Of a stretch of DNA of 64,000 nucleotides, positions 45,201 through 57,889 are shown in pieces. Below the pieces are notes generated by a model that saw only the letters and a list, made by a program, of their open reading frames with translations, had not been told where the DNA came from and searched no databases. Made by a program: the position numbers and the translations under genes. Position 1 is the stretch's first letter; the number at the start of each line of letters is the position of its first letter. This DNA comes from Loxodes magnus (Eukaryota; Ciliophora; Karyorelictea; Loxodida; Loxodidae): contig CAMPDV010001235.1 in NCBI GenBank assembly GCA_946699065.1, forward strand, positions 1-64,000, given 5' to 3'.

Positions 45201-48200
45201 ATATGCTGTGGCTATATCCCGTGATTCAGATTTCATCGTATCGGGAAGTGCAGATAAGACGGTGAGACTATGGGACGTCAAGACAGGTACCTGTAAGACC
45301 TTGAGTGGTCACACACATTATGTATTATCTGTGGATATATCCAGTAATTCAGAGTTCATCGTATCGGGAAGTTATGATAAGACGGTGAGACTATGGGACG
45401 TCAAGACAGGTACCTGTAAGACCATGAGTGGTCACACTAGTTATGTATGTACTGTGGCTATATCCAGTGATTCAGAGTTCATCGTATCGGGAAGTTATGA
45501 TTAGACGGTGAGACTATGGGACGTCAAGACAGGTACCTGTAAGACCATGAGTGGTCACACTAATTAGGTATATGCTGTGGCTATATCCAGTGATTCAGAG
45601 TTCATCGTATCGGGAAGTCATGATTATACGGTGAGACTATGGGACGTCATGACAGGTACCTGTAAGACCATGAGTGGTCACACTAGTTATGTATATGCTG
45701 TGGCTATATCCAGTAATTCAGAGTTCATCGTATCGGGAAGTGCAGATAAGACGGTGAGACTATGGGACGTCAAGACAGGTACCTGTAAGACCATGAGTGG
45801 TCACAGAGGTTATTTATATGCTGTGGCTATATCCAGTGATTCAGAGTTCATCGTATCGGGAAGTTATGATTAGACGGTGAGACTATGGGACGTCAAGACA
45901 GGTACCTGTAAGACCTTGAGTGGTCACACACATTATGTATGTACTGTGGCTATATCCAGTAATTCAGAGTTCATCGTATCGGGAAGTGTAGATTAGACGG
46001 TGAGACTATGGGACGTCAAGACAGGTACCTGTAAGACCTTGAGTGGTCACACACATTATGTATGTACTGTGGCTATATCCAGTGATTCAGAGTTCATCGT
46101 ATCGGGAAGTTATGATAAGACGGTGAGACTATGGGACGTCAAGACAGGTAGCTGTAAGACCATGAGTGGTCACACTAATGTTTTATATGCTGTGGCTATA
46201 TCCAGTGATTCAGAGTTCATCGTATCGGGAAGTTATGATAAGACGGTGAGACTATGGGACGTCAAGACAGGTACCTGTAAGACCATGAGTGGTCACACTA
46301 GTTATGTATATGCTGTGGCTATATCCAGTAATTCAGAGTTCATCGTATCGGGAAGTGCAGATAAGACGGTGAGACTATGGGACGTCAAGACAGGTACCTG
46401 TAAGACCATGAGTGGTCACAGAGGTTATTTATATGCTGTGGCTATATCCAGTGATTCAGAGTTCATCGTATCGGGAAGTTATGATTAGACGGTGAGACTT
46501 TGTGACGTCAAGACAGGTACCTGTAAGACCTTGAGTGGTCACACACATTATGTATGTACTGTGGCTATATCCAGTAATTCAGAGTTCATCGTATCGGGAA
46601 GTGTAGATAAGACGGTGAGACTATGGGACGTCAAGACAGGTACCTGTAAGACCATGAGTGGTCACAGAGGTTATTTATATGCTGTGGCTATATCCAGTAA
46701 TTCAGAGTTCATCGTATCGGGAAGTGTAGATAAGACGGTGAGACTATGGGACGTCAAAACAGGTACCTGTAAGACCATGAGTGGTCACAGAGGTTATTTA
46801 TATGCTGTGGCTATATCCAGTGATTCAGAGTTCATCGTATCGGGAAGTAGAGATAAGACGGTGAGACTATGGAACGTCAAGACAGGTACCTGTAAGACCT
46901 TGAGTGGTCACACACATTATGTATGTACTGTGGCTATATCCAGTAATTCAGAGTTCATCGTATCGGGAAGTGTAGATTAGACGGTGAGACTATGGGACGT
47001 CAAGACAGGTACCTGTAAGACCATGAGTGGTCACACTAATTCTGTATTATCTGTGGCTATATCCAGTGATTCAGAGTTCATCGTATCGGGAAGTGCAGAT
47101 AATACGGTGAGACTATGGGACGTCAAGACAGGTACCTGTAAGACCATGAGTGGTCACACTAATTAGGTATATGCTGTGGCTATATCCAGTGATTCAGAGT
47201 TCATCGTATCGGGAAGTGTAGATAAGACGGTGAGACTATGGGACGTCAAGACAGGTACCTGTAAGACCATGAGTGGTCACAGAGGTTATTTATATGCTGT
47301 GGCTATATCCAGTAATTCAGAGTTCATCGTATCGGGAAGTTATGATAAGACGGTGAGACTATGGGACGTCAAGACAGGTACCTGTAAGACCATGAGTGGT
47401 CACACTAATGTTTTATATGCTGTGGCTATATCCAGTGATTCAGATTTCATCGTATCGGGAAGTTATGATTAGACGGTGAGACTATGGGACGTCAAGACAG
47501 GTACCTGTAAGACCATGAGTGGTCACACAGGTTATTTATATGCTGGCTATATCCAGTGATTCAGATTTCATCGTATCGGGAAGTTATGATTAGACGGTGA
47601 GACTATGGGACGTCAAGACAGGTACCTGTAAGACCATGAGTGGTCACACTAATGTTTTATATGCTGTGGCTATATCCAGTAATTCAGAGTTCATCGTATC
47701 GGGAAGTTATGATTAGACGGTGAGACTATGGGACGTCAAGACAGGTACCTGTAAGACCTTGAGTGGTCACACACATTATGTATGTACTGTGGCTATATCC
47801 AGTAATTCAGAGTTCATCGTATCGGGAAGTGTAGATTAGACGGTGAGACTATGGGACGTCAAGACAGGTACCTGTAAGACCTTGAGTGGTCACACACATT
47901 ATGTATGTACTGTGGCTATATCCAGTAATTCAGAGTTCATCGTATCGGGAAGTTATGATTAGACGGTGAGACTATGGGACGTCAAGACAGGTACCTGTAA
48001 GACCATGAGTGGTCACACAGGTTATTTATATGCTGTGGCTATATCCAGTGATTCAGAGTTCATCGTATCGGGAAGTTATGATTAGACGGTGAGACTATGG
48101 GACGTCAAGACAGGTACCTGTAAAACCATGAGTGGTCACAGAGGTTATTTATATGCTGTGGCTATATCCAGTGATTCAGAGTTCATCGTATCGGGAAGTG

Positions 48201-51200
48201 TAGATTAGACGGTGAGACTATGGGACGTCAAGACAGGTACCTGTAAAACCATGAGTGGTCACACTAGTTATGTATATGCTGTGGCTATATCCCGTGATTT
48301 AGATTTCATCGTATCGGGAAGTGCAGATAAGACGGTGAGACTATGGGACGTCAAGACAGGTACCTGTAAGACCATGAGTGGTCACACAGGTTAAGTATGA
48401 TCTGTGGCTATATCCAGTAATTCAGAGTTCATCGTATCGGGAAGTTATGATTAGACGGTGAGACTATGGGACGTCAAGACAGGTACCTGTAAGACCTTGA
48501 GTGGTCACACACATTATGTATTATCTGTGGCTATATCCAGTAATTCAGAGTTCATCGTATCGGGAAGTTATGATTAGACGGTGAGACTATGGGACGTCAA
48601 GACAGGTACCTGTAAGACCTTGAGTGGTCACACACATTATGTATGTACTGTGGCTATATCCAGTAATTCAGAGTTCATCGTATCGGGAAGTTATGATTAG
48701 ACGGTGAGACTATGGGACGTCAAGACAGGTACCTGTAAGACCATGAGTGGTCACACAGGTTATTTATATGCTGTGGCTATATCCAGTGATTCAGAGTTCA
48801 TCGTATCGGGAAGTTATGTCTATACTGTGAGAATATGGGACGTCAAGACAGGTACCTGTAAGACCATGAGTGGTCACACTAATTAGGTATATGCCGTGGC
48901 TATATCCAGTGATTCAGAGTTCATCGTATCGGGAAGTGCAGATAAGACGGTGAGACTATGGGACGTCAAGACAGGTACCTGTAAGACCTTGAGTGGTCAC
49001 ACTAGTTATGTATATGCTGTGGCTATATCCAGTAATTCAGAGTTCATCGTATCGGGAAGTGCAGATAATACGGTGAGACTATGGGACGTCAAGACAGGTA
49101 CCTGTAAGACCTTGAGTGGTCACACACATTATGTATGTACTGTGGCTATATCCAGTAATTCAGAGTTCATCGTATCGGGAAGTGTAGATAAGACGGTGAG
49201 ACTATGGGACGTCAAGACAGGTACCTGTAAGACCATGAGTGGTCACAGAGGTTATTTATATGCTGTGGCTATATCCAGTAATTCAGAGTTCATCGTATCG
49301 GGAAGTGTAGATAAGACGGTGAGACTATGGGACGTCAAGACAGGTACCTGTAATACCATGAGTGGTCACACTAATGTTTTATATGCTGTGGCTATATCCA
49401 GTGATTCAGAGTTCATCGTATCGGGAAGTGCAGATAATACGGTGAGACTATGGGACGTCAAGACAGGTACCTGTAAGACCATGAGTGGTCACACTTGTTA
49501 TGTATATGCTGGCTATATCCAGTGATTCAGAGTTCATCGTATCGGGAAGTGCAGATAAGACGGTGAGACTATGGGACGTCAAGACAGGTACCTGTAAGAC
49601 CTTGAGTGGTCACACACATTATGTATGTACTGTGGCTATATCCAGTAATTCAGAGTTCATCGTATCGGGAAGTTATGATTAGACGGTGAGACTATGGGAC
49701 GTCAAGACAGGTACCTGTAAGACCTTGAGTAGTCACACACATTATGTATGTACTGTGGCTATATCCAGTAATTCAGAGTTCATCGTATCGGGAAGTTATG
49801 ATTAGACGGTGAGACTATGGGACGTCAAGACAGGTACCTGTAAGACCATGAGTGGTCACACAGGTTATTTATATGCTGTGGCTATATCCAGTGATTCAGA
49901 GTTCATCGTATCGGGAAGTTATGATTAGACGGTGAGACTATGGGACGTCAAGACAGGTACCTGTAAAACCATGAGTGGTCACAGAGGTTATTTATATGCT
50001 GTGGCTATATCCAGTGATTCAGAGTTCATCGTATCGGGAAGTTATGATTAGACGGTGAGACTATGGGACGTCAAGACAGGTACCTGTAAAACCATGAGTG
50101 GTCACACTAGTTATGTATATGCTGTGGCTATATCCCGTGATTCAGATTTCATCGTATCGGGAAGTGCAGATAAGACGGTGAGACTATGGGACGTCAAGAC
50201 AGGTACCTGTAAGACCTTGAGTGGTCACACACATTATGTATTATCTGTGGATATATCCAGTAATTCAGAGTTCATCGTATCGGGAAGTTATGATAAGACG
50301 GTGAGACTATGGGACGTCAAGACAGGTACCTGTAAGACCATGAGTGGTCACACTAGTTATGTATGTACTGTGGCTATATCCAGTGATTCAGAGTTCATCG
50401 TATCGGGAAGTTATGATTAGACGGTGAGACTATGGGACGTCAAGACAGGTACCTGTAAGACCATGAGTGGTCACACTAATTAGGTATATGCTGTGGCTAT
50501 ATCCAGTGATTCAGAGTTCATCGTATCGGGAAGTCATGATTATACGGTGAGACTATGGGACGTCATGACAGGTACCTGTAAGACCATGAGTGGTCACACT
50601 AGTTATGTATATGCTGTGGCTATATCCAGTAATTCAGAGTTCATCGTATCGGGAAGTGCAGATAAGACGGTGAGACTATGGGACGTCAAGACAGGTACCT
50701 GTAAGACCATGAGTGGTCACAGAGGTTATTTATATGCTGTGGCTATATCCAGTGATTCAGAGTTCATCGTATCGGGAAGTTATGATTAGACGGTGAGACT
50801 ATGGGACGTCAAGACAGGTACCTGTAAGACCTTGAGTGGTCACACACATTATGTATGTACTGTGGCTATATCCAGTAATTCAGAGTTCATCGTATCGGGA
50901 AGTGTAGATTAGACGGTGAGACTATGGGACGTCAAGACAGGTACCTGTAAGACCTTGAGTGGTCACACACATTATGTATGTACTGTGGCTATATCCAGTG
51001 ATTCAGAGTTCATCGTATCGGGAAGTTATGATAAGACGGTGAGACTATGGGACGTCAAGACAGGTAGCTGTAAGACCATGAGTGGTCACACTAATGTTTT
51101 ATATGCTGTGGCTATATCCAGTGATTCAGAGTTCATCGTATCGGGAAGTTATGATAAGACGGTGAGACTATGGGACGTCAAGACAGGTACCTGTAAGACC

Positions 51201-51217
51201 ATGAGTGGTCACACTAG
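42065..51217 (+). repeat. 4.2-kb duplication, 40-monomer period (4916 bp)
   Basis: Bases 42065-46301 recur at 46981-51217. The offset is 40 x 123 minus 4, as each copy holds two 2-bp deletions (42628, 44594; 47544, 49510). Only four differences were found over 4,237 bp: 42599 t/a, 43368 a/g, 43503 g/a and 43536 a/t. Every stop but the last of these, and every frameshift, is copied. About 680 bp (46302-46980) separate the copies. The right end of copy 2 coincides with the single one-base insertion in the array. Confidence 0.93.
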
Positions 51218-51248
51218 GTTATGTATGATCTGTGGCTATATCCAGTGA
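42251..51248 (+). pseudogene. Duplicated, stop-interrupted WD40 segment
   Basis: About 73 blades. Interruptions are mostly TAG (Y-D, V-D and T-N contexts), plus double stops starting at 43476 and 48392 and 2-bp deletions at 42628, 44594, 47544 and 49510. The longest open parts are 43971-44609 and its copy 48887-49525, five blades each (ADK, ADN, VDK, VDK, ADN), both ending in a T-C-Y-V-Y-A loop with the deletion. K25M blades occur near 45648 and 50564. D23N (W-N) and W22C blades first appear near 46501-46875. Confidence 0.72.
51217..51219 (+). other. One-base insertion at duplication edge (124-bp monomer)
   Basis: The loop reads cacacta then ggttatgtatgatct, one G more than the lone-TGA loop at 23464-23478. 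It looks like a join of a T-S-Y loop to the G-stop-V-stop loop type. It shifts the frame by one, and translation ends at a TGA at 51246-51248. It lies exactly where the 4.2-kb duplication ends. Confidence 0.8.
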
Positions 51249-52389
51249 TTCAGAGTTCATCGTATCGGGAAGTTATGATAAGACGGTGAGACTATGGGAC
51301 GTCAAGACAGGTACCTGTAAGACCATGAGTGGTCACACAGGTTATTTATATGCTGTGGCTATATCCAGTGATTCAGAGTTCATCGTATCGGGAAGTTATG
51401 ATTAGACGGTGAGACTATGGGACGTCAAGACAGGTACCTGTAAGACCTTGAGTGGTCACACACATTATGTATGTACTGTGGCTATATCCAGTAATTCAGA
51501 GTTCATCGTATCGGGAAGTTATGATAAGACGGTGAGACTATGGGACGTCAAGACAGGTACCTGTAAGACCATGAGTGGTCACACAGGTTATTTATATGCT
51601 GTGGCTATATCCAGTGATTCAGAGTTCATCGTATCGGGAAGTGTAGATAAGACGGTGAGACTATGGGACGTCAAAACAGGTACCTGTAAGACCATGAGTG
51701 GTCACAGAGGTTATTTATATGCTGTGGCTATATCCAGTGATTCAGAGTTCATCGTATCGGGAAGTAGAGATAAGACGGTGAGACTATGGAACGTCAAGAC
51801 AGGTACCTGTAAGACCTTGAGTGGTCACACACATTATGTATGTACTGTGGCTATATCCAGTAATTCAGAGTTCATCGTATCGGGAAGTGTAGATTAGACG
51901 GTGAGACTATGGGACGTCAAGACAGGTACCTGTAAGACCTTGAGTGGTCACACACATTATGTATGTACTGTGGCTATATCCAGTGATTCAGAGTTCATCG
52001 TATCGGGAAGTTATGATAAGACGGTGAGACTATGGGACGTCAAGACAGGTAGCTGTAAGACCATGAGTGGTCACACTAATGTTTTATATGCTGTGGCTAT
52101 ATCCAGTGATTCAGAGTTCATCGTATCGGGAAGTTATGATAAGACGGTGAGACTATGGGACGTCAAGACAGGTACCTGTAAGACCATGAGTGGTCACACT
52201 AGTTATGTATATGCTGTGGCTATATCCAGTGATTCAGAGTTCATCGTATCGGGAAGTGCAGATAAGACGGTGAGACTATGGGACGTCAAGACAGGTACCT
52301 GTAAGACCATGAGTGGTCACAGAGGTTATTTATATGCTGTGGCTATATCCAGTGATTCAGAGTTCATCGTATCGGGAAGTTATGATTAG

Positions 52390-53127
52390 ACGGTGAGACT
52401 TTGTGACGTCAAGACAGGTACCTGTAAGACCTTGAGTGGTCACACACATTATGTATGTACTGTGGCTATATCCAGTAATTCAGAGTTCATCGTATCGGGA
52501 AGTGTAGATAAGACGGTGAGACTATGGGACGTCAAGACAGGTACCTGTAAGACCATGAGTGGTCACAGAGGTTATTTATATGCTGTGGCTATATCCAGTA
52601 ATTCAGAGTTCATCGTATCGGGAAGTGTAGATAAGACGGTGAGACTATGGGACGTCAAAACAGGTACCTGTAAGACCATGAGTGGTCACAGAGGTTATTT
52701 ATATGCTGTGGCTATATCCAGTGATTCAGAGTTCATCGTATCGGGAAGTAGAGATAAGACGGTGAGACTATGGAACGTCAAGACAGGTACCTGTAAGACC
52801 ATGAGTGGTCACACTAGTTATGTATATGCTGTGGCTATATCCAGTGATTCAGAGTTCATCGTATCGGGAAGTTATGATAATACGGTGAGACTATGGGACG
52901 TCAAGACAGGTACCTGTAAAACCATGAGTGGTCACACTAGTTATGTATATGCTGTGGCTATATCCAGTGATTCAGAGTTCATCGTATCGGGAAGTGCAGA
53001 TAAGACGGTGAGACTATGGGACGTCAAGACAGGTACCTGTAAAACCATTAGTGGTCACACTAGTTATGTATATGCTGTGGCTATATCCAGTGATTCAGAT
53101 TTCATCGTATCGGGAAGTTATGATTAG
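52390..53127 (+). pseudogene. Six-blade open fragment with W22C and D23N
   Basis: Six cores: RLCD (W22C, tgt at 52402-52404), VDK, VDK, RDK with W-N in place of W-D, YDN, ADK. It is open to the Y-D-stop at 53125-53127. M32I occurs near 53047. A near-identical copy is at 58048-58785, and the W22C blade also occurs at 46501. Two blades here have altered W-D signatures. Confidence 0.55.
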
Positions 53128-56100
53128 ACGGTGAGACTATGGGACGTCAAGACAGGTACCTGTAAGACCATGAGTGGTCACACTAATGTTTTATATGCTG
53201 TGGCTATATCCAGTGATTCAGAGTTCATCGTATCGGGAAGTGTAGATAAGACGGTGAGACTATGGGACGTCAAGACAGGTACCTGTAAGACCATGAGTGG
53301 TCACAGAGGTTATTTATATGCTGTGGCTATATCCAGTAATTCAGAGTTCATCGTATCGGGAAGTTATGATTAGACGGTGAGACTATGGGACGTCAAGACA
53401 GGTACCTGTAAGACCTTGAGTGGTCACACACATTATGTATGTACTGTGGCTATATCCAGTAATTCAGAGTTCATCGTATCGGGAAGTGTAGATTAGACGG
53501 TGAGACTATGGGACGTCAAGACAGGTACCTGTAAGACCATGAGTGGTCACACTAGTTATGTATATGCTGTGGCTATATCCAGTGATTCAGATTTCATCGT
53601 ATCGGGAAGTGCAGATAAGACGGTGAGACTATGGGACGTCAAGACAGGTACCTGTAAGACCTTGAGTGGTCACACACATTATGTATGTACTGTGGCTATA
53701 TCCAGTAATTCAGAGTTCATCGTATCGGGAAGTTATGATTAGACGGTGAGACTATGGGACGTCAAGACAGGTACCTGTAAGACCATGAGTGTTCATACTA
53801 ATGTTGTATATGCTGTGGCTATATCCAGTGATTCAGATTTCATCGTATCGGGAAGTTATGATTTGACGGTGAGACTATGGGACGTCAAGACAGGTACCTG
53901 TAAGACCTTGAGTGGTCACACTAATTCTGTATTATCTGTGGATATATCCAGTAATTCAGAGTTCATCGTATCGGGAAGTTATGATTAGACGGTGAGACTA
54001 TGGGACGTCAAGACAGGTACCTGTAAGACCATGAGTGGTCACACTAATTCTGTATTATCTGTGGCTATATCCAGTGATTCAGAGTTCATCGTATCGGGAA
54101 GTGCAGATAATACGGTGAGACTATGGGACGTCAAGACAGGTACCTGTAAGACCATGAGTGGTCACACTAATTAGGTATATGCTGTGGCTATATCCAGTGA
54201 TTCAGAGTTCATCGTATCGGGAAGTCATGATTATACGGTGAGACTATGGGACGTCAAGACAGGTACCTGTAAGACCATGAGTGGTCACACTAGTTATGTA
54301 TATGCTGTGGCTATATCCAGTAATTCAGAGTTCATCGTATCGGGAAGTTATGATAAGACGGTGAGACTATGGGACGTCAAGACAGGTACCTGTAAGACCA
54401 TGAGTGGTCACACAGGTTATTTATATGCTGTGGCTATATCCAGTGATTCAGAGTTCATCGTATCGGGAAGTTATGATTAGACGGTGAGACTATGGGACGT
54501 CAAGACAGGTACCTGTAAAACCATGAGTGGTCACAGAGGTTATTTATATGCTGTGGCTATATCCAGTGATTCAGAGTTCATCGTATCGGGAAGTTATGAT
54601 AATACGGTGAGACTATGGGACGTCAAGACAGGTACCTGTAAAACCATGAGTGGTCACACTAGTTATGTATATGCTGTGGCTATATCCAGTGATTCAGAGT
54701 TCATCGTATCGGGAAGTGCAGATAAGACGGTGAGACTATGGGACGTCAAGACAGGTACCTGTAAAACCATGAGTGGTCACAGAGGTTATTTATATGCTGT
54801 GGCTATATCCAGTAATTCAGAGTTCATCGTATCGGGAAGTGTAGATAAGACGGTGAGACTATGGGACGTCAAAACAGGTACCTGTAAGACCATGAGTGGT
54901 CACAGAGGTTATTTATATGCTGTGGCTATATCCAGTGATTCAGAGTTCATCGTATCGGGAAGTAGAGATAAGACGGTGAGACTATGGAACGTCAAGACAG
55001 GTACCTGTAAGACCATGAGTGGTCACACTAGTTATGTATATGCTGTGGCTATATCCAGTGATTCAGAGTTCATCGTATCGGGAAGTTATGATAATACGGT
55101 GAGACTATGGGACGTCAAGACAGGTACCTGTAAAACCATGAGTGGTCACACTAGTTATGTATATGCTGTGGCTATATCCAGTGATTCAGAGTTCATCGTA
55201 TCGGGAAGTGCAGATAAGACGGTGAGACTATGGGACGTCAAGACAGGTACCTGTAAAACCATGAGTGGTCACACTAGTTATGTATATGCTGTGGCTATAT
55301 CCAGTGATTCAGATTTCATCGTATCGGGAAGTTATGATTAGACGGTGAGACTATGGGACGTCAAGACAGGTACCTGTAAGACCATGAGTGGTCACACTAA
55401 TGTTTTATATGCTGTGGCTATATCCAGTGATTCAGAGTTCATCGTATCGGGAAGTGTAGATAAGACGGTGAGACTATGGGACGTCAAGACAGGTACCTGT
55501 AAGACCATGAGTGGTCACAGAGGTTATTTATATGCTGTGGCTATATCCAGTAATTCAGAGTTCATCGTATCGGGAAGTTATGATAAGACGGTGAGACTAT
55601 GGGACGTCAAGACAGGTACCTGTAAGACCTTGAGTGGTCACACACATTATGTATTATCTGTGGATATATCCAGTAATTCAGAGTTCATCGTATCGGGAAG
55701 TGTAGATTAGACGGTGAGACTATGGGACGTCAAGACAGGTACCTGTAAGACCATGAGTGGTCACACTAGTTATGTATATGCTGTGGCTATATCCAGTGAT
55801 TCAGATTTCATCGTATCGGGAAGTGCAGATAAGACGGTGAGACTATGGGACGTCAAGACAGGTACCTGTAAGACCTTGAGTGGTCACACACATTATGTAT
55901 GTACTGTGGCTATATCCAGTAATTCAGAGTTCATCGTATCGGGAAGTTATGATTAGACGGTGAGACTATGGGACGTCAAGACAGGTACCTGTAAGACCAT
56001 GAGTGTTCATACTAATGTTGTATATGCTGTGGCTATATCCAGTGATTCAGATTTCATCGTATCGGGAAGTTATGATTTGACGGTGAGACTATGGGACGTC

Positions 56101-56979
56101 AAGACAGGTACCTGTAAGACCTTGAGTGGTCACACTAATTCTGTATTATCTGTGGATATATCCAGTAATTCAGAGTTCATCGTATCGGGAAGTTATGATT
56201 AGACGGTGAGACTATGGGACGTCAAGACAGGTACCTGTAAGACCATGAGTGGTCACACTAATTCTGTATTATCTGTGGCTATATCCAGTGATTCAGAGTT
56301 CATCGTATCGGGAAGTGCAGATAATACGGTGAGACTATGGGACGTCAAGACAGGTACCTGTAAGACCATGAGTGGTCACACTAATTAGGTATATGCTGTG
56401 GCTATATCCAGTGATTCAGAGTTCATCGTATCGGGAAGTCATGATTATACGGTGAGACTATGGGACGTCAAGACAGGTACCTGTAAGACCATGAGTGGTC
56501 ACACTAGTTATGTATATGCTGTGGCTATATCCAGTAATTCAGAGTTCATCGTATCGGGAAGTTATGATAAGACGGTGAGACTATGGGACGTCAAGACAGG
56601 TACCTGTAAGACCATGAGTGGTCACACAGGTTATTTATATGCTGTGGCTATATCCAGTGATTCAGAGTTCATCGTATCGGGAAGTTATGATTAGACGGTG
56701 AGACTATGGGACGTCAAGACAGGTACCTGTAAAACCATGAGTGGTCACAGAGGTTATTTATATGCTGTGGCTATATCCAGTGATTCAGAGTTCATCGTAT
56801 CGGGAAGTTATGATAATACGGTGAGACTATGGGACGTCAAGACAGGTACCTGTAAAACCATGAGTGGTCACACTAGTTATGTATATGCTGTGGCTATATC
56901 CAGTGATTCAGAGTTCATCGTATCGGGAAGTGCAGATAAGACGGTGAGACTATGGGACGTCAAGACAGGTACCTGTAAG
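52552..56979 (+). repeat. Direct tandem duplication of 18 monomers (2214 bp)
   Basis: Bases 52552-54765 are followed directly by a second copy at 54766-56979. Both contain the VDK-RDK(W-N)-YDN-ADK series, the S-V-H-T-N-V-V blade, T-N-stop and HDY blades. Differences include I/M at residue 32, Y-D-stop at 53371-53373 against YDK, and T-H-Y-V-C-T against T-H-Y-V-L-S with A2D. Related modules start at 58789 and 61126. Confidence 0.85.
54481..55341 (+). pseudogene. Seven-blade open WD40 fragment
   Basis: Seven cores (first after a TAG, then YDN, ADK, VDK, RDK with W-N, YDN, ADK) are open to the Y-D-stop at 55339-55341. It spans the junction of the two 2214-bp copies at 54765/54766, so it arose by the duplication itself, which joined an ADK blade to a VDK blade in frame. 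Confidence 0.55.
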
Positions 56980-57889
56980 ACCATGAGTGGTCACACAGGT
57001 TATTTATATGCTGTGGCTATATCCAGTGATTCAGAGTTCATCGTATCGGGAAGTTATGATTAGACGGTGAGACTATGGGACGTCAAGACAGGTACCTGTA
57101 AAACCATGAGTGGTCACACTAGTTATGTATATGCTGTGGCTATATCCAGTAATTCAGATTTCATCGTATCGGGAAGTTATGATTAGACGGTGAGACTATG
57201 GGACGTCAAGACAGGTACCTGTAAGACCTTGAGTGGTCACACACATTATGTATTATCTGTGGATATATCCAGTAATTCAGAGTTCATCGTATCGGGAAGT
57301 TATGATAAGACGGTGAGACTATGGGACGTCAAGACAGGTACCTGTAAGACCATGAGTGGTCACACTAGTTATGTATGTACTGTGGCTATATCCAGTGATT
57401 CAGAGTTCATCGTATCGGGAAGTTATGATAAGACGGTGAGACTATGGGACGTCAAGACAGGTACCTGTAAGACCATGAGTGGTCACACTAATTAGGTATA
57501 TGCTGTGGCTATATCCAGTGATTCAGAGTTCATCGTATCGGGAAGTCATGATTATACGGTGAGACTATGGGACGTCAAGACAGGTACCTGTAAGACCATG
57601 AGTGGTCACACTAGTTATGTATATGCTGTGGCTATATCCAGTGATTCAGAGTTCATCGTATCGGGAAGTGTAGATAAGACGGTGAGACTATGGGACGTCA
57701 AGACAGGTACCTGTAAGACCATGAGTGGTCACAGAGGTTATTTATATGCTGTGGCTATATCCAGTGATTCAGAGTTCATCGTATCGGGAAGTTATGATAA
57801 GACGGTGAGACTATGGGACGTCAAGACAGGTACCTGTAAGACCATGAGTGGTCACACTAGTTATGTATATGCTGTGGCTATATCCAGTA

